Of a stretch of 44,359 bases of DNA, positions 1 through 9,500 are shown one piece after another. The position numbers were made by a program, and so were the translations under genes. Below the pieces are notes generated by a model that was not told where the DNA came from, ran no database searches, and saw only the letters and a list, made by a program, of their open reading frames with translations. The DNA comes from Nitrososphaeria archaeon (GTDB taxonomy: Archaea; Thermoproteota; Nitrososphaeria; JACIWG01), in contig JARVJS010000021.1 in the NCBI GenBank assembly GCA_029776125.1, positions 1 through 44,359 on the forward strand. Reading direction: 5' to 3'. Each line of letters begins with the position of its first letter. Position 1 is the first letter of the stretch.

Positions 1-42
1 AAAAATAAAAACTGAGACTGTAAAAGTAAAACATTTTTACCT

Positions 43-1131
43 TTAAACTCTTTTAATATATCCATCCTTTATCTGCTCCCTTAAAAACAAAATGTTCTTT
101 TTTAAAAAGTCTGTTACTCTTTCTTTAAGAGGAATTTTAATTTTTAAAATGTTTTGGTTCTGTTTTATTCGGGCAATCTCTGCTATTGCCTCCAATGCGT
201 TAATCCTTTGCCCTGTTATAAGGCTTACATACATGGGATAGACAAAATAAGTTGCATAAACAAGTTGCTCAAGAGTAAGATCATTTGTTCTTCTTTCAAT
301 TGCGTATATATCCTCTGTAAGCCCCCAACCTGCATAAAAAGGTTGTCCATAACATACAACCTTTTTGTACTGTAGCAATGCTTCAAATCCAAAGAGAGAG
401 GTCATTGTGTGTATTTCATCGGCATGCTTAATGAGGCTAAAGGTGGAAAAATTTTCCACCACCTCATCGGCATATTCATAATACTGTTTTTTGTTGGTAT
501 TGTTAACTCTACAGTGTCTGTAAATATCAGGATGAACCTTAAATACAACATAAGCATCGGGATTTCTCTTCCTTACTTCTTTAAGTAAGGTGAGGTTATC
601 TTTAACTACAGGACTACCATACTGAACAGATTTATCGTGCTCTACCTGACCAGGAACTACTATTATTTTTTTATTTACTTTTACATTCCACTCATTTTCA
701 TTGAGATTGTATTTGTTTATCTGATGAAGCCTTATCAGGTTAATTATTTTTCTTGCAGTTTGTTCAATTGTCTCTGAATTTTCTAATCCATTTAGTATAT
801 ACTCAAGTCTGCTTTCAGAGGTTGAGTCAAAGTAAATCCCTAAATCATCAAAAACCAAAGATATAGGTATTGTATGCTCTGCACCAAGCCCTACTGAACG
901 AACAAAGCCATCCTCCACGCTTATTACATTAAGCCCTTTCATTTTTGGTAAATTGTATTGTTGTCTTACAGACCAAACAAGCAAGTTAATTTCACCATGT
1001 TTGTCAATCATTCTTTTGACCTGTTTTAAAGAATTTAAATTACTCTTTAGGTTTACAAATCTGCTAACTATGTACTGTTTCCAAGAATTAAACTGATAAG
1101 AGTAGGTATTAATGTTGTCCTGATAAAACAA
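43..1131 (-). CDS. kpsC: KpsC-like capsule polysaccharide (Kdo) transferase, single-module
   Basis: This 362-residue protein belongs to the capsule polysaccharide synthesis family (Capsule_synth), whose KpsC/KpsS members are cytoplasmic beta-Kdo transferases that build the lipid-linked primer of exported polysaccharides. Seen: VEDGFVRSVGLGA near residue 73, FDDLGIYFDST, VPGQVEHDKS near 159, FKVHPD, and MTSLFGFEALL...CYGQPFYAGWGL near 245-270, all family hallmarks. Classical KpsC carries two such modules; this protein has one, so it may be a KpsS-like or minimal form. The start is TTG, with GAGG two bases and GGAGG twelve bases upstream; it overlaps the end of the glycosyltransferase gene by 23 bases, so the two are probably translationally coupled. 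It is the last gene of the class A operon starting at 3553. The exact sugar acceptor cannot be told from sequence. Confidence 0.85.
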   Translation of the reverse strand: MFYQDNINTYSYQFNSWKQYIVSRFVNLKSNLNSLKQVKRMIDKHGEINLLVWSVRQQYNLPKMKGLNVISVEDGFVRSVGLGAEHTIPISLVFDDLGIYFDSTSESRLEYILNGLENSETIEQTARKIINLIRLHQINKYNLNENEWNVKVNKKIIVVPGQVEHDKSVQYGSPVVKDNLTLLKEVRKRNPDAYVVFKVHPDIYRHCRVNNTNKKQYYEYADEVVENFSTFSLIKHADEIHTMTSLFGFEALLQYKKVVCYGQPFYAGWGLTEDIYAIERRTNDLTLEQLVYATYFVYPMYVSLITGQRINALEAIAEIARIKQNQNILKIKIPLKERVTDFLKKNILFLREQIKDGYIKRV

Positions 1132-2359
1132 AGCCTCTATTTACCTCCTTTGGAAAAATCTGGCTTGATGGCTCAATTAACCTATGTTTTTGCAGGATTT
1201 CTCTTAATTTATAAAAGTGATAATTCCAACTGTATTTTGCAAGGTATTGTAGATTTCTTTTCTTTTTCTGTATTTGTTCTGCAATAAAAGTATCTTTACC
1301 TTTCAATGATACCTGTAAAACTGTATCAACCCAATCAGTAGCATCATTCCAACTACAGTAAAAAGGTATATCTTTAAAAAGTTCTACAAAGGTAGCAATA
1401 TTACTGCATACTACAGGTATATCAAGCATAATTGCTTCAAGAACAGGAAGACCAAAACCCTCATCTACAGAAGGCATAAGTAATGCCTGAGAATTTTTTA
1501 GTATGGTTTTAAGTTCAGGATCACTACAATTATTAATTTCTTTTACAAAAGGTGAAATGTTACTTCTTTCAATAAAATCTACTACTTGCTCATTTTCCCA
1601 CCCTCTACGACCAATGAGAACTAACTGAGGCGTTCTTTCTCTTAATAAGGCATAAAGAGTTTTCCAAGCGTAAAATAAAATAAGATGATTTTTTCTTGGT
1701 TCAATTGTGGAAAGAACTACAAAATACTGTTCTTTAAAACCATATTTTTCTTTTAGTAAAGAAAAATCTGTTTCAGGTATGTTTATTAGTTCTGATGATA
1801 ATCCAAGATAATTAACTACTATTTTTTCTGTGTCTACAGGTATTTTTAAATTTGTATTTGCATAGTCTATAAGTTTTTGTCTTGTTTGTTCTGAATTAGT
1901 GAGTATTAAATCGTGCAACAGTAATATATTTTCTATCCTCTGTTTATGCTTTTGTCTTTCCTCTGGTCTTGCTAATTCAGGATGCTCAATAGGAATCAGG
2001 TCATGAACCATAAAAATGTTTTTTAAGTCGTATTTTCTTAATGTTTTCGCATATTTTGAACGATTAAGCCCCCCTGAATGGGAAAGATTAAAGAACAGTT
2101 CCTCCTTATTCGGTTTAACCAAATTAAAGGGAAGTAAAATTAGGATTTTTTTCAAACCTTCAACGTCTGAGGTTACAATTTTATCAATCAAGAGAGTAGA
2201 AAATTTTTCGTTTACTACCCATAATTTATTAAATAAATATATGGATACCTTTGTTTTTTCTCTAAAATAAGATAGATACTCTATACATACTCTATCAATG
2301 CCTGTTGGTTGATACCCCTTGAGCGTTCTTCCTATTAGTCTTGTAATGTCAATTATCAT
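1109..2359 (-). CDS. GT4-family glycosyltransferase
   Basis: A 416-residue GT-B glycosyltransferase of the group 1/GT4 type, expected to transfer an NDP-sugar to a growing polysaccharide in the cytoplasm. Seen: LSTIEPRKNHLILFYAW (the typical sequence after the first beta strand of the C-terminal domain), LVLIGRRGWEN, and LLMPSVDEGFGLPVLEAIMLDIPVV, which holds the EX7E-type donor-binding motif. I chose the ATG at 2359 because GGTGG lies five bases upstream; an in-frame TTG at 2392 would add 11 residues, overlap the upstream gene and has no clear ribosome site. It starts just after the Wza-like gene ends and overlaps the KpsC-like gene, which fits a three-gene surface polysaccharide operon. The sugar specificity is unknown. 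Confidence 0.85.
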   Translation of the reverse strand: MIIDITRLIGRTLKGYQPTGIDRVCIEYLSYFREKTKVSIYLFNKLWVVNEKFSTLLIDKIVTSDVEGLKKILILLPFNLVKPNKEELFFNLSHSGGLNRSKYAKTLRKYDLKNIFMVHDLIPIEHPELARPEERQKHKQRIENILLLHDLILTNSEQTRQKLIDYANTNLKIPVDTEKIVVNYLGLSSELINIPETDFSLLKEKYGFKEQYFVVLSTIEPRKNHLILFYAWKTLYALLRERTPQLVLIGRRGWENEQVVDFIERSNISPFVKEINNCSDPELKTILKNSQALLMPSVDEGFGLPVLEAIMLDIPVVCSNIATFVELFKDIPFYCSWNDATDWVDTVLQVSLKGKDTFIAEQIQKKKRNLQYLAKYSWNYHFYKLREILQKHRLIEPSSQIFPKEVNRGFVLSGQH

Positions 2360-2369
2360 TCTATCCACC

Positions 2370-3503
2370 TTATTTGTTTGTAAGTCTATCAATCATGAAT
2401 ATTGGTGAAATTGTATTAGTTATAAGATTAAGAAAGTGTTGGTATTGAACAGATGGAGCAGTTGCTACGTATACAATGTCACCGTCTTTAACCATGAAGT
2501 TTTTTGCAGTAAAGAAACTTTCAGGTTTACTTAAATCTAAGTTGTATACAACAGGAATGCCTTTTTGTGTTTCAACTACTTTGTCTATGTTTAACCTGTT
2601 TACTGTATTTTTATCCTCAAACCTAAATATAAACACACCCTTTGCATCGGCTAAATTGGAATTCAATCCACCTGCTCTTGCAAGTAACTGATTTAGGCTA
2701 ATTCCCTTTGCTTCAAACTCTATTTCTTCGTTTTTGCCTGTAGCACCAAGCACAGTGGCAGACTGATTTTTAAATACAACAGTGATTGTATCTTTAGGTG
2801 CAATGTTTAGATTTAGCTCAGGATTTCTTATTATCTCATCTAAAGGTAAGGAAATCTTTTTGTCTGCTCTGTTTATTTGAATTAGTGTTTTTTCTACAGG
2901 AGAAACTACACCACCTGCCTGAGCAAGTATATCAAGTATGGTAGTAGTGTTATAACCAAGTTGCACCTTTTTGCTTTCTTTAACTGCTCCAAACACTGTC
3001 ACATAGGAAGAATCTGCATTAATTTGCCTTACAATCACAGTAGGATTATTGGCTTTCCCTTTAAGAGCACTTTTTATCTCCTCTGAAAGTTGACTTACTG
3101 TTTTGCCTTTTGCAACAACTTGACCTACATAGGGAATGGTTATCGCTCCATCTTCTGTTATTGTCTGCATAGGTATGCTGTAAGCAGTAGATTTTTCTAA
3201 AACAGGTAATAATACAGGAGGATACTGCTCCTGTATTATTACTTCAACGGCATCACCTATGCCAAGACAAGGAGAATATTTGTCCCTTTTAAACTCTGAA
3301 ACAGAGAGGATAAAATTGTTCTCTAATAGAGAAGTAATTTTAGGGTTTAATTCTACTATAGTTATAAATGGTTCGATTTTTTCAGATTTTACCTCTACTG
3401 AAGAGGAATAAACCTGATGAGACATAGGACCTGATTGAGGTAAAAAACCTGAACAACCTGAAAGAAAACAAACTGTTGAAAGTGTAGCAATTATTTTTTT
3501 CAC
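2370..3503 (-). CDS. wza: Wza/KpsD-type outer-membrane polysaccharide export lipoprotein
   Basis: A 377-residue secreted lipoprotein, essentially the length of E. coli Wza. Seen: a signal peptide with lipobox LSGC (Cys17); the polysaccharide-export domain around residues 80-160 (LGIGDAVEVII, DGAITIPYVGQVVAKG, a conserved Poly_export block); then two SLBB domains (about 165-215 and 250-300, each ending in LLAxAGG-type helices). Family knowledge: Wza octamers form the outer-membrane channel for capsule or exopolysaccharide. The start is GTG with AGGAGG five bases upstream, 23 bases below the class A promoter core. It is the first gene of the operon with the glycosyltransferase and KpsC-like gene. 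No Wzc-type kinase or flippase/ABC exporter is visible here, so the rest of the pathway must be elsewhere. Confidence 0.85.
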   Translation of the reverse strand: MKKIIATLSTVCFLSGCSGFLPQSGPMSHQVYSSSVEVKSEKIEPFITIVELNPKITSLLENNFILSVSEFKRDKYSPCLGIGDAVEVIIQEQYPPVLLPVLEKSTAYSIPMQTITEDGAITIPYVGQVVAKGKTVSQLSEEIKSALKGKANNPTVIVRQINADSSYVTVFGAVKESKKVQLGYNTTTILDILAQAGGVVSPVEKTLIQINRADKKISLPLDEIIRNPELNLNIAPKDTITVVFKNQSATVLGATGKNEEIEFEAKGISLNQLLARAGGLNSNLADAKGVFIFRFEDKNTVNRLNIDKVVETQKGIPVVYNLDLSKPESFFTAKNFMVKDGDIVYVATAPSVQYQHFLNLITNTISPIFMIDRLTNK

Positions 3504-3525
3504 TTATGCCTCCTTAAAAGTATCT

Positions 3526-3553
3526 CTATATATAGGGTACATAAATGTATCAA
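3526..3553 (-). promoter_or_regulatory. Class A repeated promoter, upstream of the Wza operon
   Basis: The plus strand reads CTATATATAGGGTAC, six bases, GTATCAA. On the coding strand this gives TTGATA (3553-3548), a GATAC-N6-GTACC dyad and a TATATATAG box ending at 3526. The start codon at 3503 follows 23 bases later, leaving a short leader with the AGGAGG. The same block occurs at nine other operon starts in the window. Confidence 0.75.
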
Positions 3554-3578
3554 AACAGAAGGAAAGGCTTGATTTTGC

Positions 3579-4811
3579 TTATTTTTTAATTATGAAAAGA
3601 TTTTTAAAATGTTCTAAAATAAGATTTTTTGACTGTTCTAAATCTAAAGAAAATCCTTCAAGGTAGGTTTTTTTGATTAAATCTATTACTTCTTTATCAA
3701 AGTTTTTTAGCGTAGATGAGGTTTGTAGTGCATAATAAACAAATACTGCTTTGTTTCTTTCTAAAAATTCTTTATCAACCAAGGGGGAGAGATTTCCAAA
3801 TAACCACATATATTCTGTTTTAAGAAGTTTTCTAATACAATGTAAATAGGCATATTTATAAAATTCCTCAAGGGTTACAACAACTGAAAAATCGTGTTTT
3901 TTAGCTATAAAAGTTGTATTTCTTTTAACAGAGTTTAAATCCCTAAAGGAATAGTAATAAAGTCCTATAGGAGATTCTTTAAGTAAAGAGTTTTTTCTTG
4001 GTTGATATTTGTTTATGTATCCATCAGTAGTAGGATAACTTTTAAGAATAAACTTTTGGTCTGTATTAAGCAATTCAAACTCAAAGTTTTCTATGTAATC
4101 GTAAGTCATGCCCTTTTCATCTCTTTCATAAAGAGCAATCATAACTGCAAAGGGAGAGGTTCTTGAGGTATATTTAAACATAGTGCTTGGAAATAAAACA
4201 CCTTTGACAAGCTTATAGTTAGAAGTAAAGTCTTTAATCCTTACAAAGTTCCATCTTTTCCCTATGTAAGAAAAAGGATGAACAACACATACTATGTCTG
4301 CTTTTAATTTATTAAAGGCTTTTAAGAAGCATATCCCTATGTCATTATCATAAAGATCAGGATCACAAACAAACTCTCCTTTGCCATTTTTTTTGTAAAC
4401 AGAAGTAATATCATTGTAAGGTGGATTACCTGTTATTATTAAAAAATTATCCTTTGGTATTTTAAATTTACTTCTTTTCACTTTAAGCAAAGAGTTAGTA
4501 TGTATAACCTTGTCTTCATCTAATTGATTTCTTAAGTAGTTAATAACAGAATAATCGTAATCAACTGCTCTGTAGTCGTAATCTCTAAAAGGCAAAATAA
4601 ATGCTCCTGCACCTGCGGAAAGATCTACTACAGTAAAATTTTTATTTTTCAAATAAGGAGTAATATACTCTACTGTTTTTTTTACAATTTCCGGTGGAGT
4701 ATAAAAAGCACCTATTGAGATTTTTTCCTCTTTTGATAGGTGCTTTGCCTGATAAGGAGATACTATTCTGTTATAAAGCAAATAAAACTGTTTAACTGTT
4801 TTATTTGGCAT
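3579..4811 (-). CDS. N6-adenine DNA methyltransferase (TaqI/Eco57I-like)
   Basis: A 410-residue SAM-dependent DNA adenine methyltransferase. Seen: the N-terminal signature GAFYTPPEIVKK (about residue 34), motif I DLSAGAGAF (about 63-71) for SAM binding, and catalytic motif IV NPPY (about 128). The C-terminal 150 residues are the likely target-recognition part and show no motif I recognise. No restriction endonuclease is adjacent, so it looks like an orphan methyltransferase that may mark or protect the element's DNA on entry into a recipient; that role is inference. The ATG at 4811 has AAGG five bases upstream; an in-frame GTG at 4817 is possible. It overlaps the end of the recombinase gene by 11 bases, so the two are co-transcribed from the class A site at 5660-5687. 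Confidence 0.85.
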   Translation of the reverse strand: MPNKTVKQFYLLYNRIVSPYQAKHLSKEEKISIGAFYTPPEIVKKTVEYITPYLKNKNFTVVDLSAGAGAFILPFRDYDYRAVDYDYSVINYLRNQLDEDKVIHTNSLLKVKRSKFKIPKDNFLIITGNPPYNDITSVYKKNGKGEFVCDPDLYDNDIGICFLKAFNKLKADIVCVVHPFSYIGKRWNFVRIKDFTSNYKLVKGVLFPSTMFKYTSRTSPFAVMIALYERDEKGMTYDYIENFEFELLNTDQKFILKSYPTTDGYINKYQPRKNSLLKESPIGLYYYSFRDLNSVKRNTTFIAKKHDFSVVVTLEEFYKYAYLHCIRKLLKTEYMWLFGNLSPLVDKEFLERNKAVFVYYALQTSSTLKNFDKEVIDLIKKTYLEGFSLDLEQSKNLILEHFKNLFIIKK

Positions 4812-5655
4812 TTTCACCTTTTGAAAGTTTTTCTAACGCTTCCTTAGCAAGTTGAGGTTTTACTTTTGCGTATCTCATTGTAGTGTTCAAAGACTTGTGC
4901 CCACAAATTTCTGCAATTACTCTTATATCTACACCCTGAGAAAGCAGTTCTGTAGCACAGGAATGCCTAAGCCAATGAGGAGTAATTTCCTCTAACCCTA
5001 CCCTTTGAGCTATTCTTTTCAATTGATTGTAAAGAGTATTATAGGTAAAGGGAAATAATTTGTCTGTGTTTTTATACTTTAATTCGTGATATTTAAAATA
5101 CTGAATAAGAACGATTCTTAATTGTTCTACCACAGGTATATTTCTGTATGTGCCACCTTTTCCTTTTACTTTTATATACAAACTACCATCTATTTCTACA
5201 ATATCTCTTTTACTTAAAGAAAGCAGTTCTCCTGCTCTCATACCTGTGTAGTAAAGCATTTTTATTATTATTTCTTCTTCAATATCTTTACAGACATTAA
5301 ATATGTTTTCAATTTGAGCCTTATTTAAATAGGAAGGAATTTTTTGAGATACCTTTGGTCTTAATATTTTTAAGTCATCTATATCTATGGTCTTTATTTT
5401 ATATATTTGTCTTAAAAACTCTATAAAACCATGAATAGCAGAGAGAGCAACTGCTACAGAGGAACTCAAAGACTGTTTGCTATATAAATAAGATTTATAG
5501 TGCATTATATCCTCAAAGGTTAACTCCTCTACAGACTTGTCTCCTGTAAACCTAATAAGTCCCTCTATAGCACGACTGTAGGTTTTTATAGTAGCCTGAG
5601 ATTTTAAACCTGAAAGATACTGCCTGTATTTCTCTAATGCCTCTGTAAGTTTCAT
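4801..5655 (-). CDS. XerC/D-like tyrosine recombinase (integrase)
   Basis: A tyrosine recombinase of 284 residues from this start, with a complete catalytic set: Arg140 in TGMRAGELL, Lys in KGKGGTYR (about 164-166), His227/Arg230 in HWLRH, His253 in GHKSL, and nucleophile Tyr262 in TMRYAKV. The N-terminal SAM-like core-binding domain covers about residues 5-85. It could integrate/excise the element or resolve multimers. An ATG at 5697 would add 14 residues, but that region contains the class A promoter (5660-5687) and has no ribosome site. If the promoter is used, transcription would begin at or near the ATG at 5655, giving a leaderless mRNA. The methyltransferase follows with overlapping ends. 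Compact Xer-like proteins of this type are also seen in dif-targeting elements; no dif site was recognised here. Confidence 0.88.
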   Translation of the reverse strand: MKLTEALEKYRQYLSGLKSQATIKTYSRAIEGLIRFTGDKSVEELTFEDIMHYKSYLYSKQSLSSSVAVALSAIHGFIEFLRQIYKIKTIDIDDLKILRPKVSQKIPSYLNKAQIENIFNVCKDIEEEIIIKMLYYTGMRAGELLSLSKRDIVEIDGSLYIKVKGKGGTYRNIPVVEQLRIVLIQYFKYHELKYKNTDKLFPFTYNTLYNQLKRIAQRVGLEEITPHWLRHSCATELLSQGVDIRVIAEICGHKSLNTTMRYAKVKPQLAKEALEKLSKGENAK

Positions 5656-5659
5656 ATCT

Positions 5660-5687
5660 CTATATATAGGGTACATGAATGTATCAG
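5660..5687 (-). promoter_or_regulatory. Class A repeated promoter, recombinase operon (possibly leaderless)
   Basis: Same block as at 3526-3553, with coding-strand CTGATA at 5687-5682 and TATATATAG ending at 5660. The recombinase ATG (5655) begins only five bases after the block, so the transcript probably starts at the start codon. The longer open frame from 5697 would be translated through this promoter. Confidence 0.7.
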
Positions 5688-5730
5688 AATTTTCCATTTT
5701 TTACTAAAAAACGCTTTAAATTCAAAAGGT

Positions 5731-5758
5731 TATCAAAAACCACAAATGGTTTTTGATA
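5731..5758. repeat. 28-base inverted repeat in the divergent region (operator or recombination-site candidate)
   Basis: TATCAAAAACCA (5731-5742) and TGGTTTTTGATA (5747-5758) form a perfect 12-base inverted repeat around CAAA. The right arm contains the -35 TTGATA of the plus-strand promoter, so a protein bound here would control it. Arm length and position beside the recombinase gene also fit a tyrosine-recombinase core site, though the 4-base centre is shorter than usual. Confidence 0.6.
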
Positions 5759-5780
5759 CATTGTGGTACCCTATATATAG
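5753..5780 (+). promoter_or_regulatory. Class A repeated promoter, the only plus-strand copy
   Basis: TTGATA (5753-5758), the GATAC-N6-GTACC dyad and CTATATATAG (5771-5780) appear in the plus orientation, upstream of the only plus-strand gene (ATG 5839). That the motif inverts together with the gene direction is good evidence that it is a promoter and not a random AT-rich repeat. Confidence 0.75.
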
Positions 5781-5838
5781 AAAAAGGGTTCTTGACAGAA
5801 CAAATTAATAGGAGTAAGCTAAAAAAAGGAGGAGTAAG

Positions 5839-6168
5839 ATGAAAAAAATAGCAAAAATTTTAAATACTTTTTTATTATTTATATTTATGACTGTTTTTTT
5901 TACAGTTATGATATTTGGCTTTACAGGTAAAATGGGATTTTCAATTCCAGTTGTTATTTTTATTGAGTTTTTTATTGGATTAATTGGATGGCAAATATTT
6001 AAAAAATTAAAAAAAGAAAATAAAAGTAACATTATAATTACACCTATAAGTTTAGAATCAATCATGGATAAAAAAACAGATTACCACGAAGATGAGGAAG
6101 ACGATCCTTTAGAAATTGGGTCTCTTACATATTGGGTTCAAAATTCTTTTGAACATGATGACAGTTAA
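5839..6168 (+). CDS. Small two-helix membrane protein of unknown function
   Basis: A 109-residue protein I do not recognise. Seen: two hydrophobic segments (about residues 8-28 and 35-52), a KKLKKENK basic stretch after the second, and an acidic C-terminal tail (HEDEEDDPLE). With both helices inserted the tail would lie in the cytoplasm. It has an excellent ribosome site (GGAGGAG five to six bases before ATG) and its own class A promoter, and is the only plus-strand gene. Its stop codon overlaps that of the convergent gene (shared TTAA at 6165-6168). Separate expression of a small membrane protein in a transfer element suggests an entry- or surface-exclusion protein or a regulator partner, but that is a guess. 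Confidence 0.75.
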   Translation: MKKIAKILNTFLLFIFMTVFFTVMIFGFTGKMGFSIPVVIFIEFFIGLIGWQIFKKLKKENKSNIIITPISLESIMDKKTDYHEDEEDDPLEIGSLTYWVQNSFEHDDS

Positions 6169-6479
6169 ACTAGCAATTTTAAAATTTCATCTTTTTCTTC
6201 TTCCTTAATAGCAGATAAACCATCTATAAAAATTTCTTCTCTTCCTAAATGTTCTGCTATTTTTTCTACATTACTTTTTATCTGAAATAAAAGTGCATCA
6301 AAATCGTTTCTTAACAAAGTTAATTTATCTCCCTCTAAAAAAACCTTTTTATCACATATTATTATATGTGAATACTTTCTGCCTTCATAATTGCCATTTT
6401 TTATTAAAATTTCCTTTTCAATATCTTTATGAATAAATTTTATAATTACATCATGCCCTAAAATTTTAATTTTTATCAT
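6165..6479 (-). CDS. Hypothetical protein downstream of traG
   Basis: A 104-residue protein of unknown function. It starts with ATG preceded by GGAG at a good distance and lies 31 bases after traG, so it is probably the last gene of the traH-traG operon. It has no signal peptide or membrane segment; the composition is lysine/glutamate/isoleucine rich with predicted beta strands in the first half (MIKIKILGHDVIIKF) and a helix-rich second half. Its stop overlaps that of the convergent plus-strand gene with no terminator between them, so the two mRNAs must overlap at their 3' ends. The position after traG is where F plasmids carry exclusion genes, but no sequence similarity was recognised. Confidence 0.7.
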   Translation of the reverse strand: MIKIKILGHDVIIKFIHKDIEKEILIKNGNYEGRKYSHIIICDKKVFLEGDKLTLLRNDFDALLFQIKSNVEKIAEHLGREEIFIDGLSAIKEEEKDEILKLLV

Positions 6480-6510
6480 GTTAATCTCCTTTAAATTAAT
6501 TAAAAACTAA

Positions 6511-9500
6511 TTATCTAAATGGAGCTACTTGTCCATGAGCATCCCCCGCAGTTGTAGGATCATACCCTTTTGGCTCAGGAATCCTTTGACCTTTATATGG
6601 ATTATTTGCTCCCATTTCTAATTGTTGAAGGGTAGAAGCTCCACCATAAAACTCAAGTTCTTTATACAAAGCATGCAATTCTTGTGCAAAAAGTTTGTTC
6701 TTTTGTTCAATTGTCAAATTTCTATCTGCCTGAATTTGCTCATATCTTTTAGTTATTCCTAAAGCTAAAGTATTTGCGTTTACCTGTTCTATAGCAGATC
6801 TTTCACCTTTTAAATAAGCCTGATAATCTAAACCACCAGCACTTAAAAATTTTAACAATGTATTTTTGGTCCTTAACTGATGCCCTATTGCGGCAGAATC
6901 TTTCGTTAACTGTTCAAACTTTCCAAATATACCTACCGAATCAGCAGCTTTTATAGCTACTTGCTTACCCATCATTGGGTTATACCACATATCACTATAT
7001 TTTTCTTGTAAAGGTCTCCAGTCTCCTGTAGTTACTATATAAGGCAATTCACTTCCAATATTTACTCTCGTTCCATAATGATGATCTTCTGACCCATGAT
7101 AGTATGTATTATGTGAACCAAACTCGCCCTTGCTTACAGCTTTTGTTATGTTTTCCCACCCTTTTTGATTAGTCCTAAAGTCTTCTTGTTTGAACGTTCC
7201 ACCTGTGCCTGCATGTATAGTAGCTATCTGTCCTGTTGTTGGATCTCTTTCTATTAAAAAAGCAACTGCCCTGCCTTCTTTCATCGCTTTTTCTATTCCA
7301 TCAGCTGTATTCTTAAATTGTGGACCTGCTGCTCTTAACTGCTCAACAATAGGTTTTAACTGTTCCCCTGATAAGGTAAGCATCTGAGAATGCCTCATGC
7401 TATCTTGCATATTAATTCCGCTCTTAGAATCAAAAAATACTAAATTTCCATTTGTATCTAAATATGCATTACCATATCTTGTAACTCCATTGCTATCTGT
7501 AAAAGTTCCTTGTAAAGAAGTAAACTCTTTACCATCCCAACTTCTTATTGTGTTCATTGAACCTGTAAACCTATTCCCACTAACCATTAAATCGTTAACT
7601 GTTTTTTCTATTCTTATTCCACTTCCTGAAATATCAATATTTTCTTTAACAAATGGATCACTTTTTGTTGCCTTTATAAAGAAATTCCCTTGTCCATCTG
7701 TACCATAATCAAGCCTCATACCCGTTTTAAAAACATCAGTATTATACCTTTGATTTAATCTATCAGCCATCTTTTGATCTAAAATTCTACCTTTAGCTTC
7801 AAATTCTGCATATTCTTTTAAAGATTGTCCTAAAGAATCTGCAATAATTTGTTTTCCCTGCACTGTGCCTATTTCTGATTGAGCTCCTGCACTACCTACC
7901 TTGAATGCTGTTCCCATATCTTCATAACCAGAACCATGACCTATCAAACGTGCATGATGATTTTGAGAACTTAAAACTGCTGTTTCATACCCGAACTGAT
8001 TAATTGCATTTAAAGCACCCTCTCCACCGTGAGCTCCGCTAAGTAATTGTCCTTCTGTTGCTCTTGCAATTCTTGATACTCCTAATCTATTTCCAAAACT
8101 TGCACCACCTGCCATTTCTCCTGCCTGCTTTTGAACAAGACCGCTTACTAGATTACTTACTCCTCCTGCAGCAACTAATGCGCTTGCCCAAGTTTGAGTA
8201 GGCATAACTTCGTTTTGTAAAACACCATGTGCATTTCTGAGCACGCTACCACCATACGCTGCACCACTGCTTTGAGGCATGCCTGCAATTGAGCCTGCAA
8301 GCATAGCAAGTGCAGTACCACCAAACTTTATAAGCATGCCTGATATTACAGAGGCAAGCATAAGCCCTGACCACCTTAAAGCACCAAAAGTTGCAGCAAT
8401 TTTACCTGTGTAACCCGGAAATCCAAGCATGGAAACAAAACCCATGTCATCTCCCATTGTTTTAAGTGACTCAGAGTACTGTTGAGCAAGGTCTACGCCA
8501 AAACTATGAATAATTGCATCTATTACTCCCCACAGGGCAAGCCATACAAACATGCCTAAAGTTAATGACAAGGCTCTTCCAACAAAAGGAGTTGCTACAA
8601 AAAGAAGTATTACTGGTGCTATGCTTATAGCAACAGCAGTAAGAGATTCCTTCAAAACAGGTATCCATGAATTTGCATGTATCCCAAGTCCTATAAACTG
8701 AGATTGAGTTTGAGCAGTTGCCATAGATGCAATTGCCATATTTGGAGAACCATTTATAATAACATTTTGAAATATGTCTGCCATTGTTTTTTGTGCTATA
8801 AACAAATTTGTTGTACCTGAAGACCATACAGAAGTTATTACAGAACTTAACAAATTTTTACAGTTTGTTATAGCTGTAGGTGTTGTATAGCCATTGCTTT
8901 TACATAGAGAATTTACATAATTACTTGTAGAACTTGCAGCAGTATTCATTATTGTTAATACCGTTGACGACGCCTCTGAACATGTTTTTGTCTCTCCTTC
9001 TGCTCCAGAATTTTCAGGATAAACTATAGTATAAATATTTGGATTTGCACTTTGACTTATAACGTAATCATATTTTTGCTCTCCACTTGCTATTTTATCT
9101 ATAGATAAAGGGGTTCCATTTCTTAAAAGCTCTACAAAAACACAATCTTTAATGAAGTTTTTTAATGTTGCCGATTGTGAAGGTGTTAATACTTCCTCTC
9201 CTTTTACTCCTTCAAGTAACTTCCAACCTGTTGCACCTGAATTAAGTCTATAATCTGATACAGGATCAGAACTTGTAGATATTATCTCAATAAAACCTTT
9301 TTCAATCTTGTTTAATAATCCTGCACTCATAGCTATTATCTTAGGAATATTACTTACTTGATAAGGACCTCTGTTTAGCTTTTCGTCATATATAGTAATA
9401 GTGTCTTTCGGTGATATGAAGGTTACATACATTACCATACCAATTAAAACCGGCACAGACCAACTAACAGCTGAAGTCCTTGCACCGAATAAAATTCTTA

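Noticed and set aside
1..42. Terminator after the KpsC-like gene
   Set aside because: Only a short imperfect A/T stem and T-rich sequence are visible; not strong enough to claim with the window edge so near.
3579..5655. Complete restriction-modification system
   Set aside because: Only the methyltransferase is present; the neighbours are a recombinase and a polysaccharide exporter, and no nuclease motif was found.
5657..5687. Class A sites as dif/Xer recombination sites
   Set aside because: They occur at ten places in the orientation of transcription and their arms are only five bases; recombination between them would delete the transfer region.
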